Positions 19,049-27,809 of a DNA stretch of 64,000 nucleotides are shown one piece after another. Made by a program: the position numbers and the translations under genes. Every line of letters starts with the position of its first letter. Within the stretch, counting starts at the first letter, position 1. Under the pieces are notes generated by a model. That model saw only the letters and a list, made by a program, of their open reading frames with translations. It made no database searches and was not told the DNA's origin. This DNA is from Pseudoalteromonas umbrosa (lineage in GTDB: Bacteria; Pseudomonadota; Gammaproteobacteria; Enterobacterales; Alteromonadaceae), in contig NZ_JASJUU010000003.1 of the NCBI RefSeq assembly GCF_030125375.1, positions 76,247 through 140,246 of the forward strand, given 5' to 3'.

Positions 19049-20926
19049 CTAAATTCTACTTTTATCTTGTTCATAGGGGTTATTGATAACCCCTAATTTT
19101 ATGAGTTTATCTCGCCGCGCTTGTTGCCACCTTGGTGAGGCGGTATCTCTAATATAGTGGCGATAAATCAGAGAATCTGTATCCTCATTAAGTTGGGCGT
19201 TTAGCTCCAATAACTTAACCGCCATTGCTAGTCCAACCCAGTCTATGTGTTGCATTCTTGCGATATTAAAGCTTGATTGCGCGTGCTGCTTGGCAACATC
19301 AATTTGTCCCATTTGGTGATAAATCTGTGCGAATAACATGTCCCTTCTGGCGGGCTCATCAATATTTTCAGCTAGTTTTATCGCCAAATCCGACTCGTTT
19401 TGTTCAAGGTAGATGTTAGCTAGCTGTTCACTGACGGAGAAGTAAACCCAGTAGTTTTCAGGCGTGATGGGCTGCTCTAATACTTTTAAGTAATAATGTT
19501 GCTTTTGCTCTAGCTCTTTTGCAAATAGTGCGAAGTGATAGAATATGAGCATGTAATGACTACCATCAAGCTGGTGGTCGGCTAACAAGGTTTTTGCTTG
19601 ATAAAGATAGTCGTACTGTTCTTTTTCTAATTTGAGTTTAAACGCTTTGATTGATAAAAGTGTGTAGGCCCTGATCTCTTGTACTGGGCGATTGGCTAGT
19701 CGAGCTTGACTAGCTGATTTATACAAGTGCTTTTGTATCAATGTAAAGTCTTGCTCGTGTGCAACCACATCAGACAATGATTTACTGATCTCACTATTTA
19801 AGGCGTTAAAGTTCGCGTCATCCATTAGTGCACTGGCGCGTTCCAAGTGCTGTTTAGATTGAGCATATTGATTTAACGCCATTAGTAATTGGCCTTTAAG
19901 CCATTGGCTATATGCTTTGTACAGCGGATGATTTTGTTGTTCGCTGAGACTTATCATTTGCTCAATATGCGCGCTCGCAACATTGTGGTTGTATTCATCA
20001 AGCAGGCGTTCGACTAAATGTTTCAATATATCCAAATTATCAGGTGATTGGCTGTATAGCTTTTCAAGCTCTGCTGTCGTGAAAGTATCAGAGTGAACTT
20101 GAAAATAATCGGATTTAAGTAACCCATCAATATTTAATTGCAGCTGATCTTTAAGTTCGCTGACGCTGGGGGCGTAAATATAACCTTGCCAGTGCCTGAG
20201 GTGGCTTTGTAAACGATATTCAAGTAAGTACATAGGTGTGTTAGACACCTCTTTTGAGTAGATAAACCCGCTCAATAAAAGCTTATTTGATGTTGCTCCC
20301 AATAGCTTTTGGTGCTCTATGTAGGGAGAGTTGAATAGGGCTTGTGCCGAACTGTGTTGTTCACCGAGAACTGCGTAGCTGGCAGATAAGGTGTCATTGA
20401 GTTGATTTGTTTGGGAAGTTAAATGCCCTTCAAATCTAGGCGAAAAAGGAACTAATAAAATGTGTTGATGTGTACTTGTTTGAACATCCAGGTTGTTATC
20501 TTGATGTGGCCATAGCCAATAGCTGCTAACAAGGCCTATAACGAATAAAGTGGTGAATACACACGAGAGGATAAACCTTTGCAAGTATTTGTGTTTAGTT
20601 GACTGCGATGTAACCTCTACATTACTGGTTTTAGCCTGCGAGGTTATTTCTAGCTGCCATTGATAGCCACGCTTTGGAAACGTTTTTATGGCTGCATCAG
20701 AAATCATCGCCCTAAGCTGACTGATATTTTGAAATACGACCTGCTCAGAAACGACTCGACCTTGCCAAACATGATCCAATATATCTTCTTTACTGAGTAC
20801 CTCTTGACGCGATTCGATTAACAACGCAAGTAACCTACTTTGAGTGGGGGTTAAGGGGATCTCATGACTATTTTTGAATAGGCGCTTTTGCGTTGGATCG
20901 AATTCGAAGTCTAGAAAATACTGCAT
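19049..20926 (-). CDS. CadC-like winged-helix transcriptional regulator with membrane helix and TPR region
   Basis: Membrane-bound one-component regulator of about 625 residues. Residues 1-100 are an OmpR/PhoB-type winged helix (LTPTQSRLLALLIESRQEVLS, then KTFPKRGYQW). One transmembrane helix lies near 118-140 (RFILSCVFTTLFVIGLVS). The periplasmic part has alpha-helical repeats of TPR type that probably sense a partner or ligand. The start MQYFLDFEF at 20926 fits the fold better than the Met seven codons upstream. Its 3' end faces the FGE-like gene with a 4-bp gap. It is divergent from the adenylate cyclase, whose promoter it may control. Confidence 0.82.
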   Translation of the reverse strand: MQYFLDFEFDPTQKRLFKNSHEIPLTPTQSRLLALLIESRQEVLSKEDILDHVWQGRVVSEQVVFQNISQLRAMISDAAIKTFPKRGYQWQLEITSQAKTSNVEVTSQSTKHKYLQRFILSCVFTTLFVIGLVSSYWLWPHQDNNLDVQTSTHQHILLVPFSPRFEGHLTSQTNQLNDTLSASYAVLGEQHSSAQALFNSPYIEHQKLLGATSNKLLLSGFIYSKEVSNTPMYLLEYRLQSHLRHWQGYIYAPSVSELKDQLQLNIDGLLKSDYFQVHSDTFTTAELEKLYSQSPDNLDILKHLVERLLDEYNHNVASAHIEQMISLSEQQNHPLYKAYSQWLKGQLLMALNQYAQSKQHLERASALMDDANFNALNSEISKSLSDVVAHEQDFTLIQKHLYKSASQARLANRPVQEIRAYTLLSIKAFKLKLEKEQYDYLYQAKTLLADHQLDGSHYMLIFYHFALFAKELEQKQHYYLKVLEQPITPENYWVYFSVSEQLANIYLEQNESDLAIKLAENIDEPARRDMLFAQIYHQMGQIDVAKQHAQSSFNIARMQHIDWVGLAMAVKLLELNAQLNEDTDSLIYRHYIRDTASPRWQQARRDKLIKLGVINNPYEQDKSRI

Positions 20927-21113
20927 GATTGGTGGTCGACACTCCATTGTTATGGCTGCAATAGTAGCCTAGTCGATGAGGTTTGTGAATGATTTAGGCT
21001 AGAAGTAAGTTTTTGATTACGCATGTAACAAGAAAAAGCCAAGCTACACTTAGTTAAAGTTGGGCACTGAGACAGTGCTTTGAAATATTGTAATTAGGTG
21101 ATGGCAGATATTT

Positions 21114-22373
21114 ATGAAATGGCTAAAGGATATTGATGAGTCTTTTGATGTACTCCTGACTGATTGCTATCAGCAAAGAGAAATGGAAATGGAGTACCAC
21201 ATTAATCAGATCCGATTTGTTGGGTTAATGTCACTCTTTTTATTGGAGCTTTTGATAGGTTTGCTAAATAGAGGCATAGATTGGACGTTAATTGTCGTGG
21301 ATCTGGGCACTATGGCACTGACTGCGGTTTGGTGTTTTTGTGTCGCTCGGTGGGCAAAAAGTGAAGGCTACAAACCGTGGTTAAAGTACATTTCTATCTT
21401 ATTTGATTATCTTATTATTTTGCTGATCACCCTTGAGATGGAGTTTCTATCGGAGATTGGCCACTTTTTACATGATATGCATAATACGGAGTTTGAATTG
21501 ATGCTGATAAGCGCACTTATCTTGTTCAATGTGATGAGTGCATTCCGTCAAGGTAAGTTAATAATTTACTATTCCACCTTATGTTGCTTGGCAACGGGTA
21601 CGGTGATCCTAGAGCACAGTGATACAGCCAGAGCGATTGAGATGCATGAGCAGATAATTATTCTATTTTCGGGCTTGTTGGCATGGTCGATTTCTAGTTA
21701 TATCACAAGTACTTACACTAGGCTTAGACACAGGGAAAGGCTACTGCGTTATTTACCAAAGAAATTAGTGAGTGCAGTTGAAACTGGCAAAGTTGATATA
21801 GAACCTGGTGGAGAACGGCGCAATGTGACGGTATTAATGGCTGATATTCGGCGCTTTACCAGCATGTGCGAAACACATGAACCAGAAGTGATCACAGGCT
21901 TATTAAATCGATACTTTTCAGCGATGAGTGCAATTGTATTTAAGTATGATGGCATGATAGATAAATTTATCGGTGATGCCATTATGGCTGTGTTTGGTAC
22001 ACCTCAAGGTGAAGGAAATAGTGCCTGTAATGCAATTAATGCCGCTAAAGAAATGTTAGAAGCATTGGAAACCCTCAATAAAGAGTTTATCAAAGAGGGA
22101 TTACCTAGTTTAGAAATAGGGATAGGAATACACAGTGGAGATGCAATTGCAGGCAATGTTGGCAGTGTGAGCTGTATGGATTACACAGTAATTGGCGACA
22201 CCGTTAACGTTGCCGCCAGAATAGAAAGCAAAACGAAAGAATTAAAGAAGGCTCTGCTTATCAGCAAGGTTAGTGTCGAACAATCTCAGCAACAAGATTT
22301 ACAAAAAGCCGCGGAAGTGAGCTTAAAAGGGCGAACTGAGCCCATAGAAGTATTTTTTGACCCTCAGATATGA
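21114..22373 (+). CDS. Membrane-bound class III adenylate cyclase
   Basis: Makes cyclic AMP from ATP. Residues 35-200 hold about six membrane helices, and the catalytic domain fills residues 235-415. Metal-binding aspartates lie in LMADIRRFTS (about residue 242) and GDAIMAVFG. The lysine in DKFIGD and the following YTVIGD favour adenine over guanine. NVAARIE supplies the transition-state Asn and Arg, so all key residues are present. A short helical linker (RERLLRYLPKKLVSAVE) joins membrane and catalytic parts, as usual in receptor cyclases. The signal sensed is unknown. It is divergent from the winged-helix/TPR regulator. Confidence 0.88.
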   Translation: MKWLKDIDESFDVLLTDCYQQREMEMEYHINQIRFVGLMSLFLLELLIGLLNRGIDWTLIVVDLGTMALTAVWCFCVARWAKSEGYKPWLKYISILFDYLIILLITLEMEFLSEIGHFLHDMHNTEFELMLISALILFNVMSAFRQGKLIIYYSTLCCLATGTVILEHSDTARAIEMHEQIIILFSGLLAWSISSYITSTYTRLRHRERLLRYLPKKLVSAVETGKVDIEPGGERRNVTVLMADIRRFTSMCETHEPEVITGLLNRYFSAMSAIVFKYDGMIDKFIGDAIMAVFGTPQGEGNSACNAINAAKEMLEALETLNKEFIKEGLPSLEIGIGIHSGDAIAGNVGSVSCMDYTVIGDTVNVAARIESKTKELKKALLISKVSVEQSQQQDLQKAAEVSLKGRTEPIEVFFDPQI

Positions 22374-22589
22374 ATGTGTATTTTTTGTTTTTAAAATGAA
22401 AAGGTTTTGGTTTTAAATTGCTGGGTTTTATTTTAGTATGGGGACAACTCAAAAATAAGCTTGTCCTATTTATTTTGCCTCTTTGAGCGGGAGCTACACT
22501 ATCTCGTGCTTTGAAGCGCATGGAAGGGGTCATAGGTCAGACACTGGGCAATAAATTCAGGGCGAGCATATTTTTGAGGAATCAAAATA

Positions 22590-22624
22590 AAAGAGTAAAA
22601 CGTAAATCCTTTGTTTTACTCTTT
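22590..22624 (-). terminator. Rho-independent terminator of the S9 peptidase gene
   Basis: Perfect 12-bp arms (AAAGAGTAAAAC at 22590-22601 and its complement at 22613-22624) with an 11-nt loop. On the minus strand the stem is followed by TTTTATTTTGATT. It begins 17 bp beyond the peptidase stop. Confidence 0.8.
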
Positions 22625-22640
22625 TTGACATGGAAGTGAC

Positions 22641-24704
22641 TTACTTATTTGCTTCTTTTGCTGCTTTTAGTTTAGCTGCATGATCTATCTTGTAATCTGG
22701 CATGTCTTTGTTGCCATGAATTAGGTAATTATCCATCCAACGCATCAGGCGAATGCTGTAATCATACTGCGCTGCAACTTTGCGGTTGCCATGACCTTCT
22801 CCAGGGTAATAGACTAAACGCACATCTTTACCTTGTACCTTCATATATCTATACAATTCCATGGATTGTGCAGGGTGTACGCGAGGATCATCTTTACCGT
22901 GCATAATTAACAATGGTGTTTTAGATTGACCAGCCCAGTAAATAGGACTGCGCTCAAGATACCATTGCCACTTCTGCCAAGGGTATGAGCGAGCGTGTAC
23001 TAAAAACATCTCATTTGAAATATCAGTAGTACCAAATTTCGATAATTGGTTAGTCACACCAACAAACATGACGCTTGCAGCAAAATGCTCTGTTAATTTT
23101 GTTGCGCCCCAAGCAGAAGCATAACCACCGTATGAGCCTCCAGTAATACCCACTTTCTTGGTATCTACAAGTCCAAGGTCAACGAGGTATTTTTTCATAT
23201 CGACTAAATCATCGAACTCTTTACCTGCGTAATCACCTTGGCCTAGTTTCGAGTAATCTACGCCTTTTCCGGTTGAGCCACGGTAGTTAGGGTAGAATAC
23301 CGCATAGCCACGTGCAGCACCCATTTGACCTGGATCTGAATAGCTTGTCAGCCAACCATTTTTATCGTGTGATTCAGGACCACCATGAACAGACATGATC
23401 AATGGGTAACGTTTACCTTCTTGGTAGTCTAATGGATATATAAGAACACCACCGATTTCGACCCCGTCTCTGGCTTTAAATGTCAACGCTTCTTGCTTTG
23501 CAAAGCGTTTGTGATCAAGCCATGAGTTTGAGTTTGACAAGCGAGTCGTACGCTTTGAGCGTAGCATATAGACTTCGTTAGGGTGCTTTGCCGTGTTTGC
23601 AGTAAGTGCTATGGTTTTATCTGAGTCTGAAACTGATAGCTTTCCGGCGATAAGCTTGCCATCTTTGATGACTTTTTTGTACTTCTTCGAGCCAACTTTA
23701 ATTTGCCCCACGAAGCTCTCTGCACCAACATGGCCCACAAAATTAAGCGTATTTTTACGATTAGACCACTCAAAGTCACCAATATGGCCCATAAAGTTCG
23801 GGATCCACTCTTCGATTTCGCCAGTCTTTGCGTTGGCTAAGAAAAGTCTACCCTTAGCTGGGTCATGCTTGTCTTCTGCACCTAAGATCGCAATGTATTT
23901 TCCATCGTGAGAAAATTCCGCTTCACCTAGCTTTCCTTCAGTTTGGAAAGACGTAGTTATCTGCTTTGTTTTGGCATCCATAATATGCCATTTTGACTTC
24001 ATATATTGGTCATCAATGAGCGCGGTTGGCTGAGTTTTGACAAGCAATTTACTGGCATCATCAGACCAATTCACATCGCTTACATACCCTTGAACTGGAA
24101 CGACATCAGGTGTGAGTGCTTTTTCACTTGGCTGTAAATCGATAATATGAAGCTGTTTGTTTTTCAAACCAAGCTCATAAACCTCTGCCATAAAGCCAAG
24201 TTTCTTCAGTTCTTTTTCTGAGCTATCTTTGGCTGGCATAGCTAAGACAGCAACTTGCTTGCCATCTGGGCTTAATCGATATTTAGAAATTGATGTATCT
24301 TTTAATGCAAATACTTTTTGCGCTTCACCACCGTTTACAGCGATACGGTAAAGAGTCGTGAATTTATCTGTTTTTTTCTTAGTAAGGAAGTAGATAAACT
24401 GGCCATCGGCTGACCATGCAATGCTTTTGATATTGACTTGACCAGTAATAAAAGGACGCTCAATACCCTCATCATCAACTAGGTGTAGCTCGTTAAAGTT
24501 TTTACCATTTTTATCTATGTACAATTCGCGGGGTACAGAGCGTGTGAATGCAACAGAATCACCGTCAGGGCTGATTTGTGCACTAACCACTTTTTGGATT
24601 TTTGGAATGTCTTCTATGGTAATGGTATCAGAGTGAGCGCCAGCGAGTGCGCTTGTACTTACCAAGCCAACTGCCAGTGCAATTGAGGATTTGATCAATT
24701 TCAT
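22641..24704 (-). CDS. S9-family serine peptidase (prolyl oligopeptidase/acylaminoacyl peptidase type)
   Basis: 687-residue exported peptidase with signal MKLIKSSIALAVGLVSTSALA. Residues 25-400 form a beta-propeller with repeated strands such as IAWSADGQFIYFL and FSHDGKYIAIL. Residues 410-680 are the alpha/beta-hydrolase domain. The triad is intact: Ser in GGSYGGYAS near 523, Asp in KDDPRVHP near 603, and His in GEGHGN near 638. It should cleave oligopeptides in the periplasm, releasing dipeptides or acylated residues. It lies between the TonB receptor (upstream, same strand) and the adenylate cyclase. Peptide scavenging together with the receptor is a plausible inference. Confidence 0.92.
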   Translation of the reverse strand: MKLIKSSIALAVGLVSTSALAGAHSDTITIEDIPKIQKVVSAQISPDGDSVAFTRSVPRELYIDKNGKNFNELHLVDDEGIERPFITGQVNIKSIAWSADGQFIYFLTKKKTDKFTTLYRIAVNGGEAQKVFALKDTSISKYRLSPDGKQVAVLAMPAKDSSEKELKKLGFMAEVYELGLKNKQLHIIDLQPSEKALTPDVVPVQGYVSDVNWSDDASKLLVKTQPTALIDDQYMKSKWHIMDAKTKQITTSFQTEGKLGEAEFSHDGKYIAILGAEDKHDPAKGRLFLANAKTGEIEEWIPNFMGHIGDFEWSNRKNTLNFVGHVGAESFVGQIKVGSKKYKKVIKDGKLIAGKLSVSDSDKTIALTANTAKHPNEVYMLRSKRTTRLSNSNSWLDHKRFAKQEALTFKARDGVEIGGVLIYPLDYQEGKRYPLIMSVHGGPESHDKNGWLTSYSDPGQMGAARGYAVFYPNYRGSTGKGVDYSKLGQGDYAGKEFDDLVDMKKYLVDLGLVDTKKVGITGGSYGGYASAWGATKLTEHFAASVMFVGVTNQLSKFGTTDISNEMFLVHARSYPWQKWQWYLERSPIYWAGQSKTPLLIMHGKDDPRVHPAQSMELYRYMKVQGKDVRLVYYPGEGHGNRKVAAQYDYSIRLMRWMDNYLIHGNKDMPDYKIDHAAKLKAAKEANK

Positions 24705-24963
24705 TTTACTAGCCTTGAAAAAAGGATTGTGAGGGACGTAAAACGTCGGGTAAAAAAATTCACGCTATTTTACGATGAGTCCTACAGAAAACCACTGTTT
24801 GCGATTAATCGTCTGTGGTATGCGACTAATCACTAACTTGAATAAATAAGCATAATAGGTGAATGAGTAAAACACTCATTCAATTGACCTTAGAGCGTCG
24901 CTAAGTCAAAAAGCAGAGTTACCAAAAAGCAAAGTAGGTAATTAGCTAATTGTTACTGCGACA

Positions 24964-27612
24964 CTAATTTGCAGAGAAACGGTATCTTGCTCCTAAATAG
25001 AAGCGGCGACCATTTTGGTAAATAGCGGTTGGGGCATATTCATTACGATCGAATGTATATATGATCTCATTGTTTAGGTTTAAGAATTCGAAAATAAAAT
25101 CTAAGTCATCGTTGATTGAGACTGTAATACTGCCGTCAAGCTGCCCATAATCATCCATTTTTGTTTCGCCAATGCCTGTGGCGAATTGCGTTCTATAGTT
25201 ATAGGCAAGGCGAAGGCTGACTAAGCTATTTTCATAATATGCTGTGAGGTTTGTGCTGTGTTTAGAGGTTCCAGGCACCCAGTCATAATTACCGTTTAAT
25301 TGGGTATTACGGTCTCCATCAACAAAAGTGTAATTTGCAATGATCCCAAAGCCATATGCGATTGCTTGCTGGTAACTAAGCTCAACCCCTCTGATCACAC
25401 CCCCTGCACCATTAACCGGTCTATCAATGGACATGAGCACTCCTTCATGCAATTCAAGCGCTCGATTAAATTCAATAAAAGACTCTACATCTTTATTGAA
25501 TATTGCAATAGATGCCAGTGCTGAGTCAGCAAAATACCACTCTAAACCAAAATCATATTGAGTTGCTCTGTAAGGGTTAAGCTCTGGATTGCCACCTTGG
25601 CCCTGCGCTTGAGTAACATTGTAATTAGTGGAGGGCATTAAATGATGGAATTGTGCTCGAGACATAACACGTGCAACTGCAAATCTAGAAATAAGGTGCT
25701 CAGTTAAATCAAATTGGATGTTAAGGCTAGGTAATAGGTCGGTGTAATGTTTTGATGTAGATTGCCAGTCATAACTGTCTGTTGGTGAAGAAGCTGTGCG
25801 CTCATACGCACCTGCTTTTTGCCAAGTAGAGACAATTCTTAGCCCTAAATTGGCTTTATAGCCTTCGTCAGCAAACTCAACCATGGCATAACCAGCAAGG
25901 GTTTCTTCTTCAATTGTGAAACGGCTGGTTTTTTCTTCTGTTTGAACGAAGTCTAAGGTTGAGAAGTCACGTGATAATGCATTGATATCAGCAAAGCTAT
26001 ACGCTTTTAAAGTATCGCTGCTTCCGATACCGTCTAAATAGCCACTAATAAACTCATTTGGATAATCAGCCAATGTGGTATTGAGTTGGCCTGCCAAGCC
26101 AGTAAGCCCACCATTTTGTGAACGCATGCGAATAAAATCACGCTTATGGCGTTTGTATTTGCCGCCAAACTTCAAGGTATGAAAATGTTGAAATGAGAGA
26201 TCCCTAGTAAAGTCTTTCTGTAAAAAGTAGCCAGTATCGTTACCATCTTGACTATCATTGCGTGCTTCACTGATAAACCATTTTTGTGGGTCTAGCGGCG
26301 ATATGTCATACTGGGTTTTAATATTTTTATTTTCCCTAGTATCAAAGCTGTAATGAGTATTTGCAGCAAATTGAGCCGTGTTATCTTCACTTGTCCCGCC
26401 GCTACCATGGGTATAGCCCACTTGATATTGAGCCTGCCACCATGGGCCGGTATAGAGCAAGTCGAGGTGGATACTTTGGGTTTGTATTTGTGCTTTTCGC
26501 CAAATTGCTTCCATACTGGTGTTGAATGGTTGCCTTTGCGCAGGTGTAAGAGACGCATGAGCAAGTGTGTTATCTATGATTTTATAATCGCTTATAGCAC
26601 TACCTGCATCTAATGCCTTTCCTGGCTGCCATAAAAAATTTTGGTTTGAATTATCAGCATTGAGTTGAGAGTGCAGAAGGTGGCCCCTCAAAGTCCATAG
26701 TTCATCAATATGATAGGTGGCACTGGTGGTAAAACTGCTGAGTGCTCTGTCTTGTTGGAAAACCGCCGAGCCTCCGCCACCCGGCGACCATATATTTTGT
26801 AAGTCGCTTGGTTGATTAGCTTGAGTATTTGATACTAACTGGCCAGAGTCGTCTAGGTTGTAACTTCTTTCATGCCAACCCCAAGATTCTAGACCGTCTC
26901 TGCGCAAACTCCTGCTGTGATGATTTATCGTAAAGAGTAAAGCAAAATCACTATCTTCATTTATCCAACTATATACGGCTGATAATTGTGGATCGTGCTG
27001 CTGTGACAAATCATTGTATTGCAGCTGTGATGTGACGGATAACACGCCAGGATCTGAAAAAAGAGGGTCTAGGGTTGTAATATTTATTGCACCACCCAGC
27101 GAGCCTTCATCTTGATTTGCTTTTGGTGTTTTATAAACCTCTAAACTCGAAACGATATCAGCGGGTAGTAGGGTGAAATTGAAGCCTCTACTGGGTAGTG
27201 ACGATATCCACCAGTCTGCTGAAGCTAGGTATTGTCCATTTAGGTATGTGCGATTTTGTTCTGGGGTTGTTCCTCTGACACCAATCCGTTCACCTTCCCC
27301 TTGTACTCTTGAGAGCGAAATACCAGTGATCCTTTGTAAGGCTTCCGCAACATTTTTGTCTGGGAACTTACCAATCTCTTGAGCACTAATGCTGTCTGAA
27401 ACTTGGTCACTAAATCGTTTTATATTCAAGGATTTGACAACGCTGTCATGAAAGGCGCGAATTTCTATTCGAGACAGGTCGTTTTCAACTATTTCTGAGG
27501 GCTTTTGACTGTGCGGTTGGCTTTGGGCTTCTTGATCAGCTTTACTGTGGGCAAAGGACATATATAAAAGCGAAAGGGGAAGAAACAAATGAAAAATACG
27601 TTTCATGACCAT
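24964..27612 (-). CDS. TonB-dependent outer-membrane receptor
   Basis: 882-residue outer-membrane gated channel with a signal peptide, a plug domain and a 22-strand-type barrel. The plug shows SAQEIGKFPDKNVAEALQRI, GVRGTTPEQNRTYLNG and YKTPKANQDEGSLGGAINI. It belongs to the CirA-like/TonB-dependent receptor group that is abundant in Alteromonadales. The terminal YLGARYRFSAN ends in polar Asn rather than the usual aromatic. AGGAAACA precedes the ATG at 27612. It is divergent from a winged-helix membrane regulator and upstream of the S9 peptidase, so peptide uptake is a reasonable but unproved role. It is a paralogue of the receptor at 38111. Confidence 0.9.
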   Translation of the reverse strand: MVMKRIFHLFLPLSLLYMSFAHSKADQEAQSQPHSQKPSEIVENDLSRIEIRAFHDSVVKSLNIKRFSDQVSDSISAQEIGKFPDKNVAEALQRITGISLSRVQGEGERIGVRGTTPEQNRTYLNGQYLASADWWISSLPSRGFNFTLLPADIVSSLEVYKTPKANQDEGSLGGAINITTLDPLFSDPGVLSVTSQLQYNDLSQQHDPQLSAVYSWINEDSDFALLFTINHHSRSLRRDGLESWGWHERSYNLDDSGQLVSNTQANQPSDLQNIWSPGGGGSAVFQQDRALSSFTTSATYHIDELWTLRGHLLHSQLNADNSNQNFLWQPGKALDAGSAISDYKIIDNTLAHASLTPAQRQPFNTSMEAIWRKAQIQTQSIHLDLLYTGPWWQAQYQVGYTHGSGGTSEDNTAQFAANTHYSFDTRENKNIKTQYDISPLDPQKWFISEARNDSQDGNDTGYFLQKDFTRDLSFQHFHTLKFGGKYKRHKRDFIRMRSQNGGLTGLAGQLNTTLADYPNEFISGYLDGIGSSDTLKAYSFADINALSRDFSTLDFVQTEEKTSRFTIEEETLAGYAMVEFADEGYKANLGLRIVSTWQKAGAYERTASSPTDSYDWQSTSKHYTDLLPSLNIQFDLTEHLISRFAVARVMSRAQFHHLMPSTNYNVTQAQGQGGNPELNPYRATQYDFGLEWYFADSALASIAIFNKDVESFIEFNRALELHEGVLMSIDRPVNGAGGVIRGVELSYQQAIAYGFGIIANYTFVDGDRNTQLNGNYDWVPGTSKHSTNLTAYYENSLVSLRLAYNYRTQFATGIGETKMDDYGQLDGSITVSINDDLDFIFEFLNLNNEIIYTFDRNEYAPTAIYQNGRRFYLGARYRFSAN

Positions 27613-27809
27613 TGTTTCCTACTCCTATTCTCAATTAACGTTCGGGAAACTTTGCTTTTATATTTCTATTTAAGTGCAACAGAAAGTACTGTAAAGTTGC
27701 GTTTAGGTAAAAAAATTTGTCCCCATCATAACATAGTATGATCATAATGGAATAGTCGTTATGTGCAGGGCCATGTTGCTTAGGCTCGTTTTTTGGATTG
27801 GATCAGTAA